Position numbers and translations under genes: made by a program
In this document: positions 44,659-57,266 of the stretch, in pieces
Numbering within the stretch: position 1 is the stretch's first letter
Layout of the letters: each line of letters opens with the position of its first letter
Notes under the pieces: generated by a model
Told to the model about the DNA's origin: nothing
Databases searched by the model: none
Seen by the model: the letters and a program-made list of their open reading frames with translations, nothing else
From: Artemisia argyi
Lineage: Eukaryota > Streptophyta > Magnoliopsida > Asterales > Asteraceae
Length of the DNA: 64,000 nt
Assembly (NCBI GenBank): GCA_030686995.1
Contig: CM060708.1
Coordinates: forward strand, 255,548,044 to 255,612,043
Direction of reading: 5' to 3'

Positions 44659-47140
44659 TAATTAACAAATATTTATATTTGTAAACATAGGCATATATGC
44701 ATATAATACTATGTTGTGGCTACAATTAGGATTAAATATTGGTTTTTAGTTGACTATCCAACAAACAGATACAAAAACATAAACTCTTCGAATCAGATAC
44801 ACATTTAACTTGATAAATGACACAAGCTAGAATCAGGTATTAATGTCATAATAACTTAGTATCTCACAATACACACATACATGTTTTTTTTTTGTCATCG
44901 TTGCTTCTTTCTTATAGACAAATCATAGGCCTACCATGATGCATTAACATGATACACCTCTAAAAAAATTAAAATGAAATAAAAATTTATTAGCAACCAT
45001 TAGCTTACCCTGAACCAAACCATGTCAATAGTTACATGTACGTCAACAGCTTTACCTTCATATAAACGGGAACTTTTATCTTGACATATATAGACGATGT
45101 CACCTGATATACCTGTAATGAAGATGGTCAGAAAAATGTTGTGCAAACTATACATGAGAAAAGAATAATGCATCAGAAAAGAATAATGCATCACACTCAT
45201 CACTGGATAAAAAGGTAGAAACAGAACTTAGTAAAGCATGATCATATGAACATCACTTGAATGTGTAAACCACGCTCATCTTCATTAGCAGCTATTGTAG
45301 ATGTGAAAGTATGAAAATCCTTACAATGACACTATATTCATGTTCACAAAGTACTTTACCCACCCCTACCCCTTCCCCCTGTTTGAAATATTTCCTAAAT
45401 CTCTCCCCTATGACCCATATAATAATACTTCTCATTTTCTAAATTTATAACATTAAATTTATTTAAAAAAAATGATAAAAGTATAAAAGGTTGGCAACCC
45501 AAACTGCTTTTTTTCCTTCCTCATTGACTCATTTAACGCACCCTTTTAAGCTAAGTCCATGATCATATACAGTATATTCGAGTTGTTTATGAATATTTAT
45601 AATAGGGTGCCTAGAATGGGTCAAGGACCACGTTGAAGGTGGGTGATAAAACCACCTTATGATAACAAAAGACCTTCAAAAACTGGAAAAAAAAGGTTTG
45701 TAAACTGCACATACAAATTAGCATTGTGCAATGACCAAAACAAAGAGGTATCATGTGGAATAACTATATGTATAACGAATGCAATAAGTCTATAATGATG
45801 GGTATACATATTGCTTCACATTCGCCTATATCACTTAGCTGCAAATATTTAGATATTGATGGTATACATATTGCTTCACATTCGCCTAGATCACTTCATT
45901 AATTAACAAAAACATGACTTAATTTTGCTTAAATAAATATTGTGCTCCATAATTCCTACAAAGGCTTAGGGTTTACAGTTTGAACTAATATATACATGGC
46001 TGATTTTAGACATTGTTGACATGTAATTAATAAACAGAAATAGCACCATGAACAATTCTTTCGGTTTACACGAGGAACCACCATATAATAATAGAACAAT
46101 ACACATGATCAATTTAGCCTTAAAAAATACAAATTTGTTTATAACTTAATATTTATTGGTCATTAAACCAAATACATAGTCAAAACTCAGCAAGAAATGT
46201 AAAACTGCTTATCAAATATCTTTGACATGAACTAACTGATTTTAAGTTAATAAGCACCAACACAGACAACAAACTACAAATTGATCCCCAAACAAAACAG
46301 AAAAATCAAAATTAACAATTAGAGAAACATGAATATAGTAAGAATAGCAGGTGCAAGAAGGATTGTTCAATCTTAATTGCCAAACATTAAGTACTTATAG
46401 GCAAGTTCTCGGCAACTAAAAACAGAATAGTAACAATTTCAAAGGTTATAATCACATGATTCCTAATCTCTGGTGCAACATACAGAAATAAACCATAGTT
46501 TCTAATGATATATATCAGAACCTTCATTGTGTTTAGACACTACTTAATTTGCAACATATAATTTTTAGTGGTAATAACGAAAAGATTAGACGCAAAAATC
46601 ATAAACTTAAAAACTAAATAGGATACAGATAAGACCTCTACTCAAAGAATGTCCATGGCCTTATCGAAATTCATGGTAGCAAGAGATAGTATTAGGGAAC
46701 TCTTATGTCAATGTAATGGTGCCCATGTTCCCTTCAAGGATTCTCACATCAACCTTCTAAGAAACCAAAAAATTAGTACTTTGTATCACATGTAAAAAGA
46801 CATCGTCCAGATATTACACTATAGCGTATACTTTATAAAACATAGCTAAGTGGACAATTAACAAATAACTTAATCTAGTTGTAAAGTGTGCTTATTTTAC
46901 CCAGAAAAAAATAATAATAACGTCGAAAACATAGTGTCCTACGGCATTATAGCATGGGTTGGTTCCTCCGTCCTCACACATTACAACAATCACTATCTAG
47001 TATCTACTTTACTATTTTCAAGCCTAAACAACACAAATTCACCTCTCATAACTGTCATATTTTTTACCAAGGAGATAATAATGTCACTATTTTGATACTC
47101 GACTCTAATTAGTCAAAAGCCAAATATTGTTATTGGAATC
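44659..47140. other. Non-coding, possible Helitron interior
   Basis: No convincing gene. A 67-codon minus-strand frame at 45000-45203 is unassigned. A direct repeat of about 40 bp (GATGGGTATACATATTGCTT and onward) occurs at about 45797 and 45858. The rest is AT-rich. The copia element interrupts it at 47141. Confidence 0.4.
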
Positions 47141-48755
47141 TGTTAGTGCAAATATTACGATATTTAATCTATACAGTCTCGTTTGTTTTGATTGATGATA
47201 AACGTATAACTTGATACATGACGTAAAATGTACAAGTTACTTGTAATCATAGTTTATCTCAACATACATTCAACACCTCTCAACGTCTCGAGTCGTCGTT
47301 TGCTACAACACAGGTTCGTACATGTTTGTTATGTAGCATTATGATCAAACCCCTTAACCAACCATTTAGAATGACTAAAATACTTTAGGAGTCTTTAAGT
47401 ATTTTAGGTGTCAAAATACACTTTAGGTGTTAAATAGAATAAGTGCCACATTAGGTGTCTAGATAATATTAGTAAGTTTACAATATATAAAAATGTGTCT
47501 TATAACAACATAAGTACATAAAATATTTTTAGTAACTTACTAAATATTATATAGCTAGCTAATATATTTTTATACAAGTAACTTACATTTTTAAGTTAGT
47601 ATATATACATTTCTCTAAATGTATTTTTCACAAAATGGAAAACTAAATTTGGAAAGATCTTGATTAGACTAGACATAAATATAGAAAGACATTGTGTCAT
47701 ACATCTTGTAAGAGATGCCATAGAATCTTTATTTGACATATTGTGTATTGACTTGGAAGATCTTGATTTGACTAAAGATGAATATATTTGGAACATGGTT
47801 GTGGAACATGGTTTTATATTTGTTAGTTTTGGAACATGGTTTTGGAAAACCCCTTTGTAAGTTTGCCTATAAATAGGAGTTCATAGTTTACATGCAAACT
47901 TGTTGAAAAACTACACACACGTAGATATATAGGAAACCATGTAGAAACACACATGAGTCACCCTTTCCATAATGATCATAATGCTTCTGACATTCATCAT
48001 TGTTATAAGCATATCATACTTCATGGTCCACCAAGAAGGTCACAAGATCTTGAAGTCATCATTCATTAAAGCATTCCAACATATGAAGATTCAAGAGAAC
48101 TTGACATCCTCAATGGTTGAATACTTCTTATTCAAGAAGTTCATGTATATTAGGCATGCATATCCATTAGACTTCTATGTCATGGATCGTCATTGTATCA
48201 TCACAATATAGATTAGATGGTTTATGTGTTTGTGCCATAAAACACAAGGTTTTTATGTTGGGCCACAAAACATAGCGGGAGTGGTTGTACCCGACATCTA
48301 GCTTATTGTCGGAAATATTTTATAAGCGACAATAGGAGTGGTTGTACCTTGTAAAAGAACTCGGTATCTAGCTTTGTACCAGATAAAGTATAATCGACGA
48401 TTGTAAGGTTTTCTCTGCCAAGAAGGGAGGTTGTTGATCTAGTGAAGTAACTCTCGAGTTGGGTACTCGAGGAGTGGAGTAGGGCGGAGAGGAGATCCGT
48501 GACCGAACCACTATAAATTCTCGTGTTCGGTTTGCACTTTCCTTTTACTTATTGCTTTACTTTAATGTTTGCATTATGTGATTGTTTGTGTTGTGACTTG
48601 TTGATTGTACGTGTGTGATAACATGTTTTAAGTTATGTTAGTCATAAACTACAAGTAACATCTTTCATATTAGAACAAGCTAAAAATGGACATTTGATAC
48701 AACAAGTTTAAAGTTTTTAAACGGTAAACTATTCAACCCCTTCTAATTTTCCACA
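47141..48755 (+). repeat. 5' LTR of the copia element
   Basis: Compared with the 3' LTR it lacks a 14-base TTGGTAAAGAACTC segment near 48283. It also has an extra GTGGAACATGGTTTT-type duplication near 47797-47840. It contains two rounds of a GGAGTGGTTGTACC...ATCTAGCTT subrepeat near 48278-48390. Confidence 0.9.
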
Positions 48756-48757
48756 AT

Positions 48758-48769
48758 TGGTACCAGAGC
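48758..48769 (+). other. Primer-binding site, initiator-Met tRNA type
   Basis: TGGTACCAGAGC lies two bases after the 5' LTR. The usual copia primer site is TGGTATCAGAGC, so there is one change. Confidence 0.85.
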
Positions 48770-51700
48770 CTCGTAGCTCTTATTTTCAAAATAAATGGTT
48801 TTTAAAATGGAGTACGATCCATGTATCAAATTACCATTGAAGCGGAATATAATATGAAAATGTTTCGCAAAGTATACTTAAAAATTTTGTGGTTAAATTT
48901 TACTTTGTATACAAGCTTGAAGGTGTCCTTGAAAAATAAAAGAAAACATTTCTCATAATTTGTAAAAGTCAAATTATGTGGTTAGAGCTAATGTACGTTA
49001 AACACGGTTTTAAAAGGAGTGTTTGGGATAACTAAAAATTTAGTTGAATAATCACCTCCGTAAAATGATTAGATGAGTCACATAAGAAGAAATGATGTTA
49101 AAATAGTTGTATTAAATGTTTACTAACAAATCTAGTAAGTCCTACACATTTTCGCTATACGAAATACATGTTTTTAGCATTATGTGACATTTTGTTACAT
49201 CAGACCCGCGGAACCCTCAGAAGGGTTCCTTGCCCTTTGGACGAGGGTTCCTTGGCTGCACAGTAAATTTTTTTTGTAAACTTCAAAAATTCATAACTAA
49301 TTAACCGTAAGTCCGTAGGAGTCACGCCACCTATCAATTTGAAGTGAGTTGTGTCTAATTTCTTTTAAAAATGATGTTATGGACTAAATCTAATCTGAAG
49401 TCAAAAGATTAAACCAAATACTTCAATGTGCTCAAAATATCAAGTTTCGTTTTGACGTAGAAACTCAAACTTTTGAGTTAGGCAATATAAGTTAGTATCC
49501 TTTGAACATTGACATTATTTTATTTGAAACTAAAGAATTTTGTGATATTCATATATACAAAGGAAACAAATCAAGCTTGGCATACATCGTCATATTTAAA
49601 CGCAAAATGACGAAAAGTATATTTCTTTTTATGTTATGCTAAATGACTACTTGTTTTAGTTGTATGCATATATGGTATTTGCTTATTGAAAGTTGTGATT
49701 GCATTTGTTTACTTGTGATTCATGAGTGTCAATCTTGTCATGATATTCATTTGCTTGTTTGTCTAATTCATGTTTATACACAATAGGATATTTGCTAGAT
49801 TATGTGTACTAAGTTGAAAACTTGTGTTTGCATTGCTAATTGATTTAGATATTATTCCTTGCATATGTTATGTGATTATTTTGCATAATTCACTTAGGAA
49901 TGAGAATTAAGTAATACTAATTAAATATCTTGGAATATGGTCACGCGTCTAAATGAGTCACTACATTTTTAAACATGTAGTATTCTTGTAAAATGGTGTT
50001 TGATATACATGCTTCTACAATGATGTTTAATGAATGTGTCATGCTATAAGATAGAAACTTATCTTTGATTGATCATGTAAACTAACCGTATTATGTTTGG
50101 ATGATAACACTTTGTTTTTATCAATTTTCCATGTTTGGCTTAATTTTCATTTATGGTAAGTTCATAATCATCGGCTTAATCTATATGCTAACATAGGTTA
50201 AAATATGTGTTTTTGGTTTTAATCTATCACATCTAATTAGGTGCATATGTTCCAAGTATTATTAGGATACTTGAACAGGTTTCGGGAATCAATAAATATC
50301 CATTGTTAAGGAGTGTTTGACACTACTTAAAATTTGAACTATCTGGTAGTTAAACAATTTGTTTCATGGATATAGTACTTCTAGGATCTTTTGTTATCTT
50401 TGTACATTGTCTTGTACTAACGGATATGCAGGTAGACAACATTTGGGATGTTGTCAAATTTTCAAGTTTATGGATATTTCACTAAGTCTAGTGAAATTCG
50501 CTAGCCCCCGGTCAAAGTCTATCGGTAAGAGTGTTTCTACATCCATTTCTTGCATTTCCTAATCAGATATGGTATAAAATTTTGTTTTTAGGAGTTTTCG
50601 AAAATTTTGAAAATCGTCTCGATGGTCAAAATAGTGGACTGCCACTTTTTCCAAACCTGGCGGAACTGGCGGAACCAAATATTGGGTTCCGCCAGTGCAT
50701 TTTCTTGGTACTCCAGAATTTGGCCCAACGGACCAGGCGGAACCAAAATCTGGGTTCCGCCTGTATATTCGTATGGTTCCGCTAATCCTGCATCTTCCTT
50801 CTTAAATTTTCATTTAAGACCCTCACTCAATTTCATCACTAGGATTCTTCTAACTGACGTTCACTCTTATTAGGATTAGGACTTCTCACTTGCACCTATA
50901 GGATAATCATCTGTAATAACACTTTCTAAATTTCGCAAGAATAATCCAAGATACCTTTCTCCTTAAAGGAAGGAATCCGGAAACTTTCTCCTTGCAATTC
51001 TCGAACCACTTAGTATTTATGATCACTACACACACTCACTACATTCTTCCATCCCTAACTCATCCTTCATTCACTTATTTGGTGACTTGACAACTTCCTA
51101 ACAAATCCGGACTCATTATTTTCAAAGATTACATACAATATCACAATCACAAGTCAAACTTATGACTATAGATATTGTCTTGTATCTACATATGTTACCT
51201 CACTTGGTTAACATGAAAATAATGTGTCATCCTTCAAGACGACAAGGATTTACATCGAGTCATAACTTACTCTTAAGTTATAGATGTATTATCGAGTCTT
51301 GCTATCCTTTTATGCTATCCAATCTCAACTAAGTAGGATTGACAACTTAAGTATTTCGTTCGAAATATTCAAGTAAACTTGACTTACTACCATAGTCATT
51401 AAAAGTCATATTCGAAATTCAACACCTAAGCAGTTTAACAATGTTTGTTAAAGCACTCATCACAACTAGAACACACTTATTATAGTACTCTCCCAATCAA
51501 TAGGAACAAAAACAAATGTCAACAGGTTTTCATCCTTAAACATTTAGCATTTAAGTTCACTTGTTCTTTCACCATCATCTCATCACATTCACCTTGTGAT
51601 ATATCTCAGCTCATAAGCTTCACAAACATGAGCAAAACTTCAAGCATCTTCCTCATAACCTTTCATCACTCAAACCTCAAACAACCAATGTGAAATGAGA

Positions 51701-54700
51701 AACCGAGTTATCCTTTGTCCTATCAATATCGAGTCATCGACCATTTCCATGCCCTCAAAGAAACCAAGAGTCAATATCATCTTCACCAATAACTCCACCT
51801 AGTCATCTTCACAAGAAGATTCCACAATGTAACCAAACAAGTGTGTCATCCCCACTACAACCTAACCCATTAAGATTAAACCACCTTTCATGATACATAA
51901 ACCTATGTTCACCCTTGTCTCGCTCTTTGAAACAAAGGGCAATTGTCATATCCATACACTCATTAACATATTTGTCTATGTCGTCAAAAGTCAAGTGAAT
52001 TTCATTATGAAATGCGTCTTTTCCACTTTCTAGCAAGTGAAGAACACAAAGAAGATATCCAAGCTTCAAGTGTTGTCAAGCAATCACCACCTCATTTCAC
52101 ATATCAACTCTCAGTCGTCAACCATACTTTACCACCTATAGGATTAGAACCTTCACCATCAAATGAGCATGAAGCACACATTCAATTACACTAGGTTTAA
52201 GTAGTATCACTTTCACAAGTTATTAAAGTATTAGCAATACTTTTAACTTCTGCATATGTCTCATTAAACCTCAAATCAACATCTGCAAGTTCTAGGATCT
52301 AGAGCCTCCTCATCATCTCGTCATTCTTGTTTTCATAAGCATGGTGACTTTATTCCACGTGATAACCCTACTTATTGAAAGACACCATATGTGTCTATTT
52401 CCTTTCAAGCGTTCATCATAACCAAATCTTGCTCATAACCCAATTCAAACCCTATGTCTATTCTACTCATCTCTATAGCACACACAAGATCTATTGAATT
52501 TAGTAATTTCACTTAGATTCCTGTTCGAAAGAGCTTTCTTGAGAACGTTCTTAACATATTCCATTATCACTCACAAACACATCTCTTGGTCTTTGATGAT
52601 CAAATCACTCTCATAACACATACTCAAACTCAACATAAAAGATGTCTCTCTTTAAATCATTCAACCATAGATTCCAAACACAAAGATTAAAATCTTTTTG
52701 CATTACATATACATGTGTCGATTACATGTTATTTGTTTGATATGATTGGACATCTTAACATAACCATGATAACTATTTGATTGATTCATGTGTAAATCTT
52801 GGTTATATCTTTATGATGCCTGCATGCTTATATGTTTCGTGTTACTATATATCAACATGATTTGTATGATATTTTCATTCTTTATTTATATGATGTTTTG
52901 CATGATTAACATGTTACTTGTTAACTCATGATATGTCATTTTGGTACATGATGCTTTTATATGATATTCATATATTTGAAAGCTTGTGTATGTTGTTGTC
53001 ATTTATTAGATCCATGCTTAGGATGATCTATATAATAGTTGCTCCAAAATATTATCGTTTAAACATGGGTTGCATAAATTTTTCGTCTTGTCACTTTCGT
53101 AACTTTGTCACACTATTTGTTCACTTCGTGTACACTTATTATTTGTAGAAGTACTCTTGGTATGATAAAAATTTAGAATACGTTTTATCATACAAATTTA
53201 TCACATAGATTGTTATATGCATAAGTGTCTAAGCTTAACAACAAAACAATTTCACAATGAAGTGTTTTAAATAATTTCATGCTATTGCTTAGTATAATTA
53301 TTTGTTACTATGTGGTAACTTGATGTCTAGTAGTCGAATGCGTTGTTTGTATTAGATAATGTCTTTAGATTTTTATCTTGTTGACATCTTTTGTCACTAA
53401 CAAATGTGTTTTAGTGGATTGAGAACTAATCACTTGCCATCTCACTTCGTTCTAGCTTTTATATGCTCATCTCGCATAACTATAATCCCTTTATTGCTAC
53501 GTGGATTAGTAATATGTTTTATGGAACCCCTACACTTGCATATAGTTTTATAGCTAATAGGATTGAGTCTTAGAGATTTGAAATTTGTGTTTGGATATCT
53601 TTCAATCAACCTCTTTCTAATTCGCATTAGTGCTTCCGCTTTCCAAAATCACCTCGATAACAATACTCTAATCCTTTCCACCTCCTTTGAGAAAACTACA
53701 TGCCTCGTCATACGATCATCTCGCATTGATAGAGAAGAGCTACATGACTTTAAGGATAAAGTTCTTTGTATGCTAACCAACATCCGCAAAAACATTACCA
53801 AGCTCATCACCTACAACCTCCTAAACACTTCATCATCATTCTTTATACAATGCACTAGACAATATGTTGGATGTCCACCTATTGAGGAGGATAGAAATTC
53901 ATTCACATATTTGTATTTTGTCAAATTGTATTTAAAGAACATCTACTCATGTTTCTTACACCCTAAAATACCAACACATAGGTACACTCCATTTAGTTAA
54001 AGTCGGTTCACAAAACCACAAGTGCTTCAAGCCTTTGACCTTTTCTCCTTTTTAATAGTTCAAGCCTCTTTCACCCCCAATATCTCATCAAGTGAAAAAC
54101 ACGTCATGTGTTTGACAAACTTATTCACTTCCACAACCAAAAACTAAATAAAATGGAGTCTAGGATTCTTCTCTCAAAACTAGGACTTCAAAACTTCATT
54201 TTCAAGAACACCATCACAGGATCTCATCCTCTTCTTCCTCGACACATATCATGCACGTCATTGTCAGCGTAAACGATATATTAATCAAAGCCATCATTCC
54301 CAACACTTTCTCAACACGTTGGTCTAACCAAAACTCTCGCATCATATGCTGTCATTCTCATCCTCATATAGGTATTTAACATTTTTTTTACTATTTTCAT
54401 ATGGAATTCTTTTTCCTAGGTGCTTATTGTCCTCACTTCCTTTCAATTCCATTCAAGCATGTATTATGACAAGATACATCATCTTTGGTAGATGATAAAG
54501 TCATATTCGTTGTTTATCCCTCGAGTTGTGAATTTTAGGATTGCATGAGTCGATATGTTCTATCTTTATCTTTCGTTAGAACATTTGCTATACACACGAG
54601 CTTCTAATTCTTTAAATAGTTGTGTACCCATCACCATCATTAGCACCATCCTCTTTAAGCATTTCAACCTCATGTCTTCCTTCTAGGCTTTTCTTAGTAG

Positions 54701-55080
54701 GTTCCTATCATATTATATTCACGTTTTTCTTATGATTGCATTTCTTTTTAGAAGCATACACCTCATGAGATTTTTTGGTTTCATGGTTCTCTACTTTGAG
54801 TCGCTTATATCATTTATATATTTACATCTTACTTTTCTTTGAGATGAAATATATTGCACTAACTCTTCCATTGTAGGTTCACCATTATATACGCTCGATC
54901 GTATATAGCATAATCATCTACGGATGATGTTTGCATCAAATATTTTCCTTCTTTCGTTATAGGTGCTTCTTGACGTAGGAGGAATATCCTTCAAGCACTC
55001 ATATTGCATCTTCTATACACGTTGTTGTAGAGGACATGCTTGTCTAAATACAAAACTTCCACTATACTAACTTTTGTTTT
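48770..55080 (+). other. Coding-empty interior of the copia element
   Basis: More than 6 kb without recognisable protein homology. The longest plus-strand frame is 145 codons at 53563-54000, and a minus-strand frame of 86 codons lies at 51809-52069; neither shows known motifs. From about 50.8 to 54.3 kb the sequence is relatively rich in TCAC/TCATC words and poor in G on the plus strand. Three perfect or near-perfect hairpins lie at 49208-49228, 50665-50696 and 50734-50763. Confidence 0.6.
50665..50763. repeat. Pair of strong GGCGGAACC hairpins
   Basis: ACTGGCGGAACC at 50665-50676 pairs with GGTTCCGCCAGT at 50685-50696 (12 bp stem, 8 base loop). CAGGCGGAACC at 50734-50744 pairs with GGTTCCGCCTG at 50753-50763 (11 bp stem). 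The two share the GGCGGAACC core. Their stems differ just outside the core but remain paired. Confidence 0.85.
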
Positions 55081-55430
55081 GTAGGTTCATATTGACGCCC
55101 TAAAACAAGGGGAGCTTCCGTCAAGCATAGGAAAATTATTTTCTTATACTAACCTTTATTTTGTAGGATTCTTCATCCTTGCATCATATACGTTGGTACC
55201 CTAGCAACGGGGAGTATTGATCAAGGGGGAGTCGATCATACACTAACCTTTGTTTCTTTTGTAGCTTTCTTATCCTTGCATCATATACGTTGGTACCCTA
55301 GCAACGGAGAGTATTGATCAAGGGGGAGCTAATCATGCACTAACCTTTGTTTTTATAGCTTTCTTATTTCTTGTGTCATATACGTTGGGACCCTAGCAAT
55401 GGGGAGTATTGATCAAGGGGGAGCTACAAT
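55080..55430 (+). repeat. Tandem repeats with multiple polypurine tracts
   Basis: Three good copies of an approximately 96 bp unit (TCATATACGTTGG at 55184, 55281 and 55376), each holding GAGTATTGATCAAGGGGGAG, plus a diverged older copy with ACAAGGGGAGC near 55105. Placed upstream of the 3' LTR, they fit the multiple-polypurine-tract region described in Sireviruses. Confidence 0.8.
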
Positions 55431-55664
55431 CTAGGGGAAGCATGCACGCATTTATCTTTATTCTCATTCTTCGACACACTTTTGTGTTTCGACAAAAAGA
55501 AGGAGATAAGTCAACATAGTCCAACATGAATTTTATTCGTCATGCATTTTTCGTATAATTTTTATGTTGCACAACACTAACCTTGATGTAGGTCAAGGAA
55601 CTTAATTTGATCCATGGATCCGCTAACAACCTAAGCGACGTAACAACCATAGGAAATTGGAGTT

Positions 55665-57030
55665 TGTTAATACAAATATCGCCTAAAAACGTTATTTATA
55701 TTTTACGATCTTTGCTAAGTTTTGTTAATGACAAAGTATGAAGTTTAGCTATAAGTAAATCATCACTTTAAGTGTTTAAGTCTTGTTTAACTAAGGTTTA
55801 CACTTCCTTTTAAACAAAACATTGTTTTTATTTCTTAAATTAGAAAGTGTCTTGTCACATCACATTTATTTCTTAAAATAGTAATGTCACATCACATTTA
55901 GGGCAAGCCTTGTCCATATACATTTATGGTAAGAAAGAGTGTTTGACTAACCTTATGCTTGCTTGCAAGTCTTGTGTTTGATTAGAAATAATGTGATGTG
56001 ACCTCGTTTGGTTTGGAAGATTTATTGCAAAAACCAACTGCAGCCCTGGCGGTACCCTGGGGATACACGGGCGGAACCCTTCTGAGGGGTCCGCCGTATC
56101 CGCCAGACCTGCAGAATGGTTTGCTATAAATGCCAAACCATTTGTTAGTTTTGGGTCAACCTTTAAGGATATATTTTCACATACTCTCTAAACTAACTCA
56201 GTAACATTTGTCTTGTGTAATTCTCTTATGTAGCAAGGGACTTCACAAGATCATTAAGGAAGTTACAAGCTTTAACTCTAAAGTTGCAAGTCTTGATAGC
56301 TTGGTCATGTATAAGCTTTGGTAGTTTATACTTCATTTGTGTCATGTATGTAGAAGTGATTGGTTAGTATTTTAGGCCTCAAAATACGTAGTGTAACGGG
56401 AGTGGTTGTACCCTTGGTAAAGAACTCGACATCTAGCTTAGTGTCGGTAAAAGTATAAGCGATGATGGGAGTGGTTGTACCCGTGTAAAAGAACTCGACA
56501 TTTAGCTTAGTGTCGGTAAAAGTGTAAGCGACGTTGTAAAGGTTTTATCCGCCGGTGAAAGGAGCTTGTTGATTAGTGCTTATAACTCTCGAGTTGGAAA
56601 CTCGGGCGTGGATGTAGGGCAAGGAAAAAGAGTCCTTGTAGCCGAACCACGATAAACAATCGTGTTGTGGTTTGATCGTTTCTTTCTTTGTCGTTGCTTA
56701 TTACATGTTGTTCTTTAGTTAGAATTGCTAGTTACATATAAAGCTTTTCAAAGAACTAAACAAGTAAAGATGTGTTTGTATCTTCAAACAAAAGTAAAGC
56801 TTTTCAAATAACTAAACAAGCAATGTTAGGATCATCACAAGCAAAGCTTTTCAATGTATGAAACTAGTAAATTTAGAATTGTTATTTACATAAAAAGCTT
56901 TTCAAAGAATCAAACATATAACGTTGTGTTTATATCTTTAAGCAAACGTAATAGTTTTCATAAAAGATATTCATGTTAGATATGGCATTAAAAAGCGGTA
57001 AACTATTCAACCCCCTTCTAGTTTTTCACA
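55665..57030 (+). mobile_element. Nested solo LTR of a related copia element
   Basis: 1,366 bp unit starting TGTTAATACAAATAT and ending TTTTTCACA, flanked by GAGTT (55660-55664 and 57031-57035). Its second half shares the host LTR's organisation: two GGGAGTGGTTGTACCC...ATCTAGCTTAGTGTCGG subrepeats, AACTCTCGAGTTGG, the CCGAACCAC block and the end GGTAAACTATTCAACCCCCT. The first half is different. It is therefore a solo LTR of a sister family inserted into the larger copia element. Confidence 0.88.
56034..56113. repeat. Nested hairpins in the solo LTR
   Basis: Outer arms ACTGCAGCCCTGGCGGTAC and GTATCCGCCAGACCTGCAG enclose inner arms GGGCGGAACCC and GGGGTCCGCC. The GGCGGAACC core is the same as in the hairpins at 50665-50763. 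Confidence 0.75.
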
Positions 57031-57252
57031 GAGTTGAAGAATTAACTTCACTAGGGATGATGCAAGTTCACCATTTCGGGGAGAAATTAAGTTAACTCCA
57101 AGGACACACCCCTTTTTGTTTCGACAAAATGGGGAGAAGAGTTTAAACGGAGAAGGAAATGTAGAAGGTGTTGCGGATACAAGTAAGTTATACGGATATA
57201 AGTAACTTTTTACATTTTGCGTTCTATCACGTTTACATATTTTGTCATCATC

Positions 57253-57266
57253 AAAAAGGGGGAGAT
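57253..57266 (+). other. Polypurine tract of the copia element
   Basis: AAAAAGGGGGAGAT sits directly before the 3' LTR start TGTTAGTG at 57267. Confidence 0.88.

Noticed and set aside
55184..55430. CRISPR-like regularly spaced repeat
   Set aside because: Plant genome context; units are contiguous ~96 bp tandem copies containing polypurine tracts, not short repeats with unique spacers.
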